A DNA stretch of 42,853 bases from an uncultured Chlorobiaceae bacterium. Its GTDB lineage: Bacteria; Bacteroidota; Chlorobiia; Chlorobiales; Chlorobiaceae. This document shows positions 7,034-14,560 of this stretch, piece by piece. The notes beneath the pieces were generated by a model. That model was not told where the DNA came from and did no database searches. It was given only the letters and a program-made list of their open reading frames with translations. The stretch covers positions 1 to 42,853 of the forward strand of contig CAISRC010000022.1 in NCBI GenBank assembly GCA_903887845.1. The letters are read 5' to 3'. Positions within the stretch are counted from its first letter, which is position 1. Every line of letters starts with the position of its first letter. The position numbers and the translations under genes were made by a program.

Positions 7034-10000
7034 ATGGCTGACAACGGAATAATAAAAAAGAAAATACTTGTAGCCTCCCCCGGTGATGTTTACAGGGAGC
7101 GGAAGATTGTTGAGGAGGTGATTGAGGACTGGAATATTCGCAACAGCAACGAGCGTGGTGTGTTGCTTGACGCGGTGCTCTGGGAAAAACATGCAGCATC
7201 AGAAAACAGAGGGAAGGGGGATGGCCCGCAGGAGGTGATTACTCGCCAGATTGTTGATGATTGCGATTGCGCTATCGGCATTTTTTGGAACCGCATCGGA
7301 ACGCCGACCCGGTTTGCTGCCGGAGGAGCGGTTGAAGAGGTGCAGAGAATGCTCACCGTTCTGAAACGTCCTGTTATGCTCTATTTTTCGAATCTCGCAA
7401 TAGCTCGCAACAAAGTTGATAAAGAACAGGAAGCAAAGCTTGAAGAGTTCAGGGCATTGATGAAAAAAGATGGGCTGGTATGGGAGTATGGCAATCGGGC
7501 GACTTTCCGAAAACTGCTTGCTCGCCACCTTGACAAAAATATTCGTGAATGGTTCTGTACCCTCGGCGCTCCACCATCCAAACAGCCGATTCCAACCGAA
7601 GAAGTGTTGCGCCGCTATCATGCAACGATCAAGGAAGAGCTGGGATACATCCGTATGCTTGGCCTGCCGGGCGTTGAAAGCGTCAAAGTCAACCTGAATG
7701 ATGACACCTTTGTCCCGCTTTGCCTTTCCGACAGGCATGAGAGCGGCTTTCATCCAAGGAAACAGGATATCCCTCAGGCGCGTGGTGGAGTTGAGGATAT
7801 GCTCAACCCCGACGAGGTGATGCAACGTGCCTTCAAAAAGCGCCGGATGCTGCTCGTTATCGGCGATCCGGGTTCAGGCAAAACAACCCTGATCAAATAT
7901 TATGCCTTGTGTGCCCTTGAGGAGGATCACTTCAAAAGGCTTGGTTTTCCTGCTCCGGTCAGCGTATTTTATCTGCCATTGCGCGACCTTGTCCGTCATG
8001 AAAAAGGTCACTACGACACACTGCCAGCCAATTTTTCTCACTGGTCTGAAAAGCATCACCAGCCCATTGAAGCTACCTTTTTTGATGAGTGGCTTCGTAA
8101 TGGAACGCCCCTCATTTTACTTGATGGTCTTGACGAAATCAGCAATACGCAAGATCGAATTGAGGTGTGCAAGTGGATTGATTCGGCCTTGAATACCTTT
8201 ACCACAGCCCGCTTTGTAGTCACATCAAGGGCGACAGGCTATCGCAAAGATGAGGGGATTGAGCTTGCGTCCGATTACGAGCGGGCCGATGTTCAGGATT
8301 TTACGGTGGAACAGCAGGAACGTTTTTTGAAAAACTGGTTCACCGAGGCCTTTCTGAAAGAGGCTTGTCCGAAAGAGGTTGATGAAACAGAATGGGCGCG
8401 TCTGCAACAAGCGGAAGCTGGAGAGCGTACCCAAAAGATGGTTGCCCATCTGAAAGAGGAAAAGAACAAGGGACTCCGTCAACTTGCCGCCATACCGATG
8501 ATTTTGCAGATTATGGCAATTCTGTGGAAGGATCGGGACTATATGCCGGAGAGCCGGGTAACGCTATATGAGGCTTCGCTCAACTACCTACTCGAATTTC
8601 GCGACAAGCGCCGGGGAATTATTCCTCCTCTTTCGGCAGCGCGTGCACGTCAGGTGCTTGCTCCGATCTCCCTCTGGATGCAGGAAAAGATCAAAAAGGA
8701 TGAGGCTGTCGGCAAAGAGATGCACAAAAAAATAGGGGAGCAACTCGACAAACAGGATAAGCCACCCACAGTTGAGGATTTTTGCGACTATCTGGTCAAA
8801 CGGGCAGGCTTGCTGGTAGAGACGGGAGCACACGATTATCTCTTCCGCCATAAATCATTCCGCGAATATCTGGCAGGAGTTCAACTCGTCATTAAAGTGC
8901 GCTCAACAAGGTATCTTGGGAACCTTATTGCAGGCTTTGGCAACGACTGGTGGGATGAACCAATTCGCTTTTTTATTGCACAGGGAGACGAAGAGATATT
9001 CAACCTCTTCATGAAAAAGCTCTTTGACTCCCCGGTCAGTGATGAGCTGACCCTTAAGCAGCAGTTGTTGTTGCAGACTATCATAGAAGAAGCGCCATTG
9101 AAAAAAGTTGATGCCCTTTGCACAAAACTGCTTGCCCCAGCAAACACTGCCAGCCGCCAGCGAGTGATTCTCGACAGCCTGAAAACCATCGGAAAACCTG
9201 CTGCCATAAAGACGTTGGAACAGTTCAAAAGCAGAGCGCTAGCAAAAAACAAGGATGTTGCCGATCGTGCTGATGAGGTGATGTATGCTCTTCAAGAGCC
9301 GAAAGATAAAGCTGAACTCTCTGGTAATGTTGAAAAAGCAGCCCCGATAACGATTACTCAACCGGTCATCAATCTTGCGCATCGACCCGCATCATTCCGC
9401 AACCCCATCGAACAGGATGCCGAATATATCCTAGTACCAAAAGGCAGCTACCTCGATTCGGAGACAAACGAGAGAAGGGATGTAGAAAATGATCTCTATT
9501 TTGCCAAGTATCCGGTAACCAACAAACGCTACCGCTCATTTATTGCGGCGCTTGGAGAACATTCAGAAATCAGGGAAAAGCTTGACGAAATTGCACAAAA
9601 CAACAAATGGGATAGCGAATTTGCCAAATATCTCAATGAAGGCAAAAACGACCTTGTCGCTCTCTTTCGTTCAGCCTATGATGAAGATCGAAAATTTGGC
9701 GGCGACGATCAGCCGGTTGTTGGTGTTTCCTGGTATGCGGCCCAAGCCTACGCACTCTGGCTTTCACAGCTTAAAGGAAAACCAGACTCTTACCGCTTGC
9801 CGAATGAAGTTGAGTGGGAGTGGGCCGCAGGAGGCAGGCGAGATGATGCCGTGCAGGAAGTCAGAAAGTACCCTTGGCCAGACGATAAGGGTGAACCAAC
9901 ACCAAAACTGGCCAACTTTGGTATGAATGTGGGCGCAACAACACCCGTCGGTAGTTATCCCGAAGGGGCAACCCCTGAAGGATTGTATGATATGGCCGGA

Positions 10001-10171
10001 AACGTATGGGAGTGGACGGATAGCTGGTACGATAAACCCAGTTCGGACCGTGTGCTTCGTGGCGGGTGCTGGGACGACGGCGCCGAGGGCTGTCGGTCGG
10101 CTGATCGCCGTTGGGGCACCTCCGACGGCCGGAGCGGCAGCGTTGGCTTCCGCCTGGTGTTCGTCCCGTAG
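7034..10171 (+). CDS. DUF4062-NACHT-FGE/lectin STAND protein, putative DGR-diversified sensor
   Basis: Large (1045 aa) STAND NTPase, probably a cytoplasmic sensor or defence protein. Residues about 8-110 match DUF4062 (KKILVASPGDVYRERKIVEE, CAIGIFWNRIGTPT), a TIR-like effector or adaptor fold common in conflict systems. The NACHT domain follows, with Walker A GDPGSGKTTLIKYY near residue 277 and Walker B LILLDGLDEIS near 361; a helical region runs to about 760. Residues about 795-1045 form a formylglycine-generating-enzyme/C-type-lectin domain (YFAKYPVTNKRYRSFI, GVSWYAAQAYALWLS, LPNEVEWEWAAGG, GLYDMAGNVWEWT, RVLRGGCW ... VGFRLVFV). Such a fold serves as a hypervariable ligand-binding module in DGR targets, and here the last 120 bases are adenine-poor. 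The protein lies between the AlpA-like gene and the phage block as a solo cargo gene. The ligand is unknown. Confidence 0.88.
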   Translation: MADNGIIKKKILVASPGDVYRERKIVEEVIEDWNIRNSNERGVLLDAVLWEKHAASENRGKGDGPQEVITRQIVDDCDCAIGIFWNRIGTPTRFAAGGAVEEVQRMLTVLKRPVMLYFSNLAIARNKVDKEQEAKLEEFRALMKKDGLVWEYGNRATFRKLLARHLDKNIREWFCTLGAPPSKQPIPTEEVLRRYHATIKEELGYIRMLGLPGVESVKVNLNDDTFVPLCLSDRHESGFHPRKQDIPQARGGVEDMLNPDEVMQRAFKKRRMLLVIGDPGSGKTTLIKYYALCALEEDHFKRLGFPAPVSVFYLPLRDLVRHEKGHYDTLPANFSHWSEKHHQPIEATFFDEWLRNGTPLILLDGLDEISNTQDRIEVCKWIDSALNTFTTARFVVTSRATGYRKDEGIELASDYERADVQDFTVEQQERFLKNWFTEAFLKEACPKEVDETEWARLQQAEAGERTQKMVAHLKEEKNKGLRQLAAIPMILQIMAILWKDRDYMPESRVTLYEASLNYLLEFRDKRRGIIPPLSAARARQVLAPISLWMQEKIKKDEAVGKEMHKKIGEQLDKQDKPPTVEDFCDYLVKRAGLLVETGAHDYLFRHKSFREYLAGVQLVIKVRSTRYLGNLIAGFGNDWWDEPIRFFIAQGDEEIFNLFMKKLFDSPVSDELTLKQQLLLQTIIEEAPLKKVDALCTKLLAPANTASRQRVILDSLKTIGKPAAIKTLEQFKSRALAKNKDVADRADEVMYALQEPKDKAELSGNVEKAAPITITQPVINLAHRPASFRNPIEQDAEYILVPKGSYLDSETNERRDVENDLYFAKYPVTNKRYRSFIAALGEHSEIREKLDEIAQNNKWDSEFAKYLNEGKNDLVALFRSAYDEDRKFGGDDQPVVGVSWYAAQAYALWLSQLKGKPDSYRLPNEVEWEWAAGGRRDDAVQEVRKYPWPDDKGEPTPKLANFGMNVGATTPVGSYPEGATPEGLYDMAGNVWEWTDSWYDKPSSDRVLRGGCWDDGAEGCRSADRRWGTSDGRSGSVGFRLVFVP
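10051..10171 (+). other. Putative DGR variable repeat (VR) at the 3' end of the NACHT gene
   Basis: By hand count these 121 bases contain 9 A (about 7%), against 34 A in the preceding 120 bases at 9901-10020 (28%). The encoded segment RGGCWDDGAEGCRSADRR then WGTSDGRSGSVGFRL matches the C-terminal pattern of DGR-target FGE domains, in which template AAC/AAT (Asn) codons are rewritten. Here those places carry GAC, GAC, GGC, GAT, GGC, AGC, GGC and AGC (D, D, G, D, G, S, G, S), all reachable from AAY by adenine changes. Framework residues R-GG-W, CRSA, R and GFRL are kept. No template repeat, reverse transcriptase or Avd gene is in the window, so mutagenesis would have to act in trans or be past. 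Confidence 0.72.
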
Positions 10172-10217
10172 TCAGTTGGCAGCTCTTCCGACTTTGCTTT
10201 GAGCGAGAGTGCAGTTA

Positions 10218-10270
10218 CAACATTATGGTGAGCGGCTGAGAGGGACGAACAGCCGCACGCCATAATGTTG
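10218..10270. other. Long hairpin downstream of the VR
   Basis: Arms 10218-10238 and 10250-10270 pair over 21 bases with two mismatches around an 11-base loop. The outer 11 bp are perfect (CAACATTATGG with CCATAATGTTG). GTTA at 10214-10217 and TAAC at 10273-10276 extend it after a bulge. DGRs often carry a hairpin or cruciform just downstream of the VR that helps homing; this one begins 47 bases after the stop codon. It could instead be a bidirectional stop signal between convergent transcription units, although no T-run follows. Confidence 0.6.
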
Positions 10271-10291
10271 CGTAACGAACGACAACAGAGA

Positions 10292-10308
10292 GGCCGCCAC
10301 AGGCGGCC
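10292..10308. terminator. GC-rich hairpin between convergent units
   Basis: GGCCGCC 10292-10298 pairs with GGCGGCC 10302-10308 around ACA. An A-rich tract follows on the plus strand, so the matching T-tract lies before, not after, the hairpin on the minus strand. It could be a weak terminator for the phage block or a second DGR-associated hairpin. The remainder of 10309-10383 is C/A-rich and without other features. Confidence 0.4.
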
Positions 10309-10383
10309 AAAATTTCAAAAAAAAATTAAGCAACAAAACACCTCCCAAAATAACTCCCATCCCTCCCATAACCCCTATCCCCC

Positions 10384-11760
10384 CTAAACCCCCCCCACCT
10401 TCCGCCCCAACTCCCGATCAATCTTCTCAATCATCGCGTCATCCACCAAACTCACCCGCGCAATCAGCTTATTCAGCTCACGCAACAACGTCACCGAATT
10501 CATCCTCTCCGCCACATCCTTCGCCGCCGTCAAAAACTCCAGATCAGCCTTCCGGTCACGCAACTCAAACCGCAGCGGATAGGTCACCTCATACCCCGAC
10601 GCTTCAGCATCAACCCCCTCCCACAAACAAAACATCCTGAAAAGCTGATACTCACAAAGCTGCAACTGCGCCGACTTCCCAGCCAGCAACGTATTCAAAA
10701 TCTGAAACTCCGTCTCCATAGCCACACCAGAAATCACCTGCTTCCGATAAGTCCGCACCGACGTCAAATGCGCCATCCGGTTAATCGCCTCAGTCTTCTT
10801 CTCAATCGCCGACAACAGCCCCGCCAACGCCTCAGCATCCGCCTGCAAAAGATACGGCCTCTTATCCGAAGGAGCATCAGGGTCCATAAGAATCACCCCA
10901 CCCGCGCCCGACGTCGCCTGATCCCCGGGATTCTTCACCAGCGTCTTATGATTACTCCCCCTGATCATCTGAGTCAACTCCGAATAATCATTATAGATCG
11001 AAACCTGCATCCCCACAATATCCTCAATATCCGAAGAAGCCTTCCCCCGCACCGTCGATTTCTGATTCGAATAAAGCACCGCCGGAATCGCCCCAAGCGG
11101 GTTCAGCACCTCCACCGGCTCACCAACAATCAAGTTCTCCAGAATCTTCGTTGTCTTAATCGTCTCAACCGTCCACTCAATCACCGTCACCGCCCGCCCC
11201 TTGCGCGTCTCAGTCTCAGTCTTCGTCTTGAGATAGCTCAACAAAGTAGCCCCATTCAACGCCGTAGTAAACTCAAAATCAAGCACATCCTCAGGTGTAT
11301 ACAACCGCACATAAGGACGCAACCCACTCCGAATTTCATCCGCCTTCGTTGCCGCCGTCACCGCAGGCTTGTCCAACACCACCCACACCACCCCATACAC
11401 CCCGCCAAAAACCTGCACCGTCTTCATAAACTCGTTCAGCGGAGTTCCATCCATATCAGCATCCAGAGCAAGCCTGTTCAAATTGGTATTCTTGTCCAGC
11501 TTCCCAAAATTCCGTTTCGGCGGATCACGCCAAATAAACCCCGCATACGTGGTAATAACACTCTCACAATGATTTTCAAGCGGAGTCTGCTGAATCCTCT
11601 TCTCATACTCAGGGTTGGCCTCCGCCACATACTCATACAACAGCTTCAACGCCTTCCACTCCTCCCCCCCCTCAAAAGCAGCCTTGTTCCGTTTCCACTT
11701 CTCAATATTGGCAAGATAGACCTTGTTCGTCACCCGCAACAATTCAGCGCCACTCGTCAT
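10384..11760 (-). CDS. Phage portal protein (DUF4055-like)
   Basis: Probable portal that forms the dodecameric ring at the capsid vertex through which DNA is pumped. The 458 aa are mostly alpha/beta with KLLYEYVAEANPEYEKRI, NHCESVITTYAGFIWRDPP, an NDYSELTQMIRGSNHK segment and a long helix-rich C-terminus, as in DUF4055 portals. I chose the ATG at 11760 because GGAGGGTG stands just upstream; an in-frame TTG at 11775 is less likely. It begins 2 bases after the terminase stop codon, so the two are translationally coupled. It is the last gene of the minus-strand structural block. The specific family is recognised by pattern, not by search. Confidence 0.7.
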   Translation of the reverse strand: MTSGAELLRVTNKVYLANIEKWKRNKAAFEGGEEWKALKLLYEYVAEANPEYEKRIQQTPLENHCESVITTYAGFIWRDPPKRNFGKLDKNTNLNRLALDADMDGTPLNEFMKTVQVFGGVYGVVWVVLDKPAVTAATKADEIRSGLRPYVRLYTPEDVLDFEFTTALNGATLLSYLKTKTETETRKGRAVTVIEWTVETIKTTKILENLIVGEPVEVLNPLGAIPAVLYSNQKSTVRGKASSDIEDIVGMQVSIYNDYSELTQMIRGSNHKTLVKNPGDQATSGAGGVILMDPDAPSDKRPYLLQADAEALAGLLSAIEKKTEAINRMAHLTSVRTYRKQVISGVAMETEFQILNTLLAGKSAQLQLCEYQLFRMFCLWEGVDAEASGYEVTYPLRFELRDRKADLEFLTAAKDVAERMNSVTLLRELNKLIARVSLVDDAMIEKIDRELGRKVGGV

Positions 11761-11762
11761 CA

Positions 11763-13001
11763 CTACACCCTCCAACTTGTTGGTTGCCTGTACTCCCTTG
11801 TCGGCATCCGCACAGGGAACAATTTTTCAATCGCATACCCCGCAGCATCCGACGCATGAGTCAGCCCCTCATTACTCTTGTCAATATCCCCACCCTTCCA
11901 ACTCACCAGCTCAAAATCCTTGATCAAATGAGGGCAATTACCAACCGTCAGCTTTCCCTCCCGCAGCAACTTGTTCACCGCATTCACCCGGCCCCGAACC
12001 GGAGGGTGCGCCGGCCTTGCCTCAACCCGAAACCCCTTCCCCTTCAAAATGTTGAAATCAGTAGAATCCGAAGAACTCTTCCGCGCCCGACCGGCAGGGT
12101 CCGGAAACACCGTCATGCCAGGATACCTCTCATACAACAGGTCAGCCAGCTCGTATGTGGTCGAGTTAGTCAGATGGATCTCATCAAAAAAGTGAACCGA
12201 CCCATCCGGAAACACCGAAAATATCTCAGCCGTCAAATTATCGACATTGAAATCAATCCCCGCCTGATAATGGTAACCCTCCAATTTCGGCCTCACCACA
12301 AGACAGCCCTTCGAATCAAAATACTTGTACACCCTGCCAGCAGTCAAGTTCACAAACTGCCCGTTCATATACGCCGCACGTTGATTCTCATCAAAAGCCT
12401 TCTCAAGCATCGAAATAAATTGAGCAGGGAGATGAGTATTATCCGCCGTTCGCGCCACCACCGTGCCAAGATCATAACGGCCATCAACGTTCTTGGCAAG
12501 TTCATAACCCCAATTGAGCTGCTCAGGCGTCCCCGTCAAAAAGAACTCCCTGAACGTTGCATCAGGATGGCGAAGTCGCGAAAGGATGACATTAAGAATA
12601 TCACCATCCATAATAAACGGCTCATCAGCTCCAGCCGTAGCCAGATTCGGGCCCTTCAAACTGTCAGGGTCGTCACCAGAAGCAACCCATATCGTACCAG
12701 CCCAGCCAGGAATCAGGAACTCATGGTTCGTCTTATTATACTCATACCGAATCCTTGCCCTATCAAGCAACCCGGCAAGAGAGACAATAACCGTCTTACG
12801 AGCCTGCTTGTACGTTGGTGAAACATAGAGATGCGGAATAGGAGCATTGATATAGCTGTTCCAGATAGAGCGAAGAGCGCCGATGTGGGTTTTCCCGCTG
12901 CCATAACCACCAATCAGGAGCTTCACAAAGTTTGGAAGCTCCCAAAACGCCCGTTGATGAGGCAGCATCCGCCCCTTATCAACTCCAAAACGCTGGTTCA
13001 T
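11763..13001 (-). CDS. terL: Phage terminase large subunit
   Basis: Packaging motor ATPase and headful or site-specific nuclease (412 aa). The ATPase domain has a Walker A-like GGYGSGKTHIGALRS near residue 32, YVSPTYKQARKTV, a GADEPF Walker B-type acidic pair near 126, and the coupling motif FLTGTPEQ near 155. The RNase H-like nuclease domain shows AGIDFNVDN (first Asp, about 246), VFPDPAGRA (second) and THASDAAGYAIEKLF (last Asp near the C-terminus). The start overlaps the preceding small gene by 4 bases (ATGA). Together with the portal it forms the packaging machine. Key residues appear intact. Confidence 0.88.
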   Translation of the reverse strand: MNQRFGVDKGRMLPHQRAFWELPNFVKLLIGGYGSGKTHIGALRSIWNSYINAPIPHLYVSPTYKQARKTVIVSLAGLLDRARIRYEYNKTNHEFLIPGWAGTIWVASGDDPDSLKGPNLATAGADEPFIMDGDILNVILSRLRHPDATFREFFLTGTPEQLNWGYELAKNVDGRYDLGTVVARTADNTHLPAQFISMLEKAFDENQRAAYMNGQFVNLTAGRVYKYFDSKGCLVVRPKLEGYHYQAGIDFNVDNLTAEIFSVFPDGSVHFFDEIHLTNSTTYELADLLYERYPGMTVFPDPAGRARKSSSDSTDFNILKGKGFRVEARPAHPPVRGRVNAVNKLLREGKLTVGNCPHLIKDFELVSWKGGDIDKSNEGLTHASDAAGYAIEKLFPVRMPTREYRQPTSWRV

Positions 13002-13210
13002 CCACCAAGCGCCTCAGCAAGAGAAAGGCGCGACAAATCAGCACAAGCGGTAATCTGCTTCAGCTCCAAATCAGTAATGTCCCTACTCTCTTGCGTCGCC
13101 GTCGAGATAAGCTGCATCGCCGAATTGACCTGTGCAGTGACATTCTCAATGGAGGTAACCGTTTCTGCAAGAGAGGCAAGAGCCGTAATCATGTTGACCA
13201 TAATGTTCAT
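12998..13210 (-). CDS. Small helical phage protein
   Basis: This 70-aa frame (MNIMVNMITALASLAETV...) is rich in A, L, T, S and E and looks like a helix or coiled coil. It overlaps the terminase start by 4 bases, sits between the lysis genes and terL on the same strand, and is thus probably translated. A small-terminase-like or lysis accessory role is possible, but the sequence itself shows no domain. It lies 33 bases after the lipoprotein gene. Confidence 0.5.
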   Translation of the reverse strand: MNIMVNMITALASLAETVTSIENVTAQVNSAMQLISTATQESRDITDLELKQITACADLSRLSLAEALGG

Positions 13211-13243
13211 GTTTGGTTTAGGGTTCAGTGAAGTTATGTTGTG

Positions 13244-13630
13244 TTATATTGCGATCCGAAGCGAATAGTGTGTCACGGTTTCCCGTATCTCTCGTATTGA
13301 CGCAAGGGCTGAAGAGAGCTTCCCGGAGGCAGTCGGGGAGTTGGTCACCTGCAACACCCTTGCCTCGTCAAGCGCAGCCCTTGCACCATCAACTTTGCCC
13401 ATCAGCTCAACCGCCTCAGCCCTGCTCATCTTGCCACTCCTGTAGCAACCCTCAATCAGCGTATAGAGCGAGCCACAGGCAGCCACCCCACCACCATACA
13501 GCTTGTTGAAGGTCACCCCGCCTGCAAACGCAGGATCGACGACAGCGGTTTTGCTTGTTGAACTCAATTGCGGTGGAAGCGTGCACCCGCCAGCCGTGAG
13601 CAGCACAAGAAGCAGAGCGATTCTTTTCAT
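13244..13630 (-). CDS. Phage-encoded small lipoprotein (lysis-cassette accessory)
   Basis: Protein of 128 aa with a classical lipoprotein signal: MKRIALLLVLLTAGG followed by the lipobox Cys (LTAGGC), so the mature protein would be lipid-anchored in the outer membrane or facing the periplasm. The rest is low in charge and helical toward the C-terminus (MSRAEAVELMGKVDGARAAL). Its start overlaps the amidase stop by 4 bases (ATGA). Outer-membrane spanins are small lipoproteins in this position after holin and endolysin genes, but they are usually shorter and Pro-rich, so an o-spanin role is only a suggestion. Confidence 0.65.
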   Translation of the reverse strand: MKRIALLLVLLTAGGCTLPPQLSSTSKTAVVDPAFAGGVTFNKLYGGGVAACGSLYTLIEGCYRSGKMSRAEAVELMGKVDGARAALDEARVLQVTNSPTASGKLSSALASIREIRETVTHYSLRIAI

Positions 13631-14229
13631 AATGATTCCTTGTAATTGAGGATTGCGGCAACATGCATCTCTGCAAGCGCAACGCGCCCGGCATGAGAGC
13701 TGATAAAGTGGTAATCTTTCAGGGTATCCATAAAGAGGTTTTCAGTCAGCACGGCAGGGCACAGCGTTTTCGTCAGTATGGAAAAGTCGTTGCTCTCCTT
13801 GTCACCATCGCCATCAGTTACATCCTTGCGTATCGCAAACCCCTTGAGGTACTTTGGCGCCGCATCAAGGATCATCTCCGCCAGCCGATCACTCCGTGTC
13901 TTGCCTTTCGATGTCCAAGCCTCAAAGCCACTGCCTTTGCACGCGTTAGCATGAACCGAAACCAGCACTGACTGAAAGCCATCGTTGCTTGCTGCAGAAA
14001 CCATCCGGTTCACTCTCACGATCCGTTCAGAAATGGATACATCATGCACCTCCGGCACAACGCGCGCACAGGGCACACCAGCCTTTTCAAGCAGCAGAGT
14101 GATCATGTTGACGATATCGCGATTAACCTCATACTCATAAAGCGTTTTCAAGCCTGGGAAAGAAGAGCGCTTTCCCGGAGTATCACTGCCATGACCATTG
14201 TCCAGAAAAACCGAGAGCGGACGACTCAT
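13627..14229 (-). CDS. N-acetylmuramoyl-L-alanine amidase (endolysin, Amidase_3 type)
   Basis: Zn-dependent amidase that cuts the bond between muramic acid and L-Ala in peptidoglycan and so releases phage progeny. The 200 aa contain the family hallmarks: LDNGHGSDTPGKRS near the N-terminus (first Zn His), NRDIVNMITLLLEKAGV with Glu, SVHANACKGSGFEAW (second Zn His), and CPAVLTENLFMD with the catalytic Glu near 165. There is no signal peptide, so export would need the upstream holin-like protein. Start and stop overlap the neighbouring genes by 4 bases each, giving a tight holin-amidase-lipoprotein lysis cassette. Confidence 0.88.
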   Translation of the reverse strand: MSRPLSVFLDNGHGSDTPGKRSSFPGLKTLYEYEVNRDIVNMITLLLEKAGVPCARVVPEVHDVSISERIVRVNRMVSAASNDGFQSVLVSVHANACKGSGFEAWTSKGKTRSDRLAEMILDAAPKYLKGFAIRKDVTDGDGDKESNDFSILTKTLCPAVLTENLFMDTLKDYHFISSHAGRVALAEMHVAAILNYKESL

Positions 14230-14549
14230 GCTTCACCTCCATTGTTATCATTGTTGTCAGGTTTGCCGACGAAATAATTGAAAATGTCCCGTTCCCGCCG
14301 ATAGATTTCACTGATCACCCGATCGCCCAGCGTCCCGGCGATATAGCCAACGATAAACGCGAGATTTCTTTCAATGTTGAAGTATTCAACAAGCAAGTAA
14401 GCCGGAAAGATTGCCAGCAACGACACACCAAGGCGTATCAGCAGCTCACGCCTGCCAGTCAATGTTTTTTGATACAGGGCATGAAGAATGTTCGTAAGTG
14501 CGCCAATAACACCCGAAGCCAAAAGACCAAAAAAGTCGTTGCGTTCCAT
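14226..14549 (-). CDS. Holin-like membrane protein
   Basis: Small (107 aa) membrane protein with hydrophobic segments at about residues 7-25 (FFGLLASGVIGALTNILHAL), 38-56 (LIRLGVSLLAIFPAYLLVEY) and 63-80, and a charged C-terminal tail (RRERDIFNYF...NDNNGGEA). This topology and the position just before the amidase fit a phage holin that opens the inner membrane and times lysis. The amidase start overlaps its stop by 4 bases. The holin class is not assigned. Confidence 0.7.
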   Translation of the reverse strand: MERNDFFGLLASGVIGALTNILHALYQKTLTGRRELLIRLGVSLLAIFPAYLLVEYFNIERNLAFIVGYIAGTLGDRVISEIYRRERDIFNYFVGKPDNNDNNGGEA

Positions 14550-14560
14550 AATCTCTTGCC

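Noticed and set aside
9300-10171. Active sulfatase-modifying (formylglycine-generating) enzyme
   Set aside because: The domain is fused to NACHT and its C-terminus is replaced by an adenine-poor variable segment, which fits a binding module better than an enzyme.
10214-10276. Integron attC site
   Set aside because: The folded shape is similar, but no GTTRRRY/RYYYAAC core pair and no integron integrase are seen.
10768-12821. Long plus-strand open frames opposite the portal and terminase genes
   Set aside because: They are rich in H, R, P and I with no domain and arise from the C-rich antisense of real genes with clear motifs and coupled starts.
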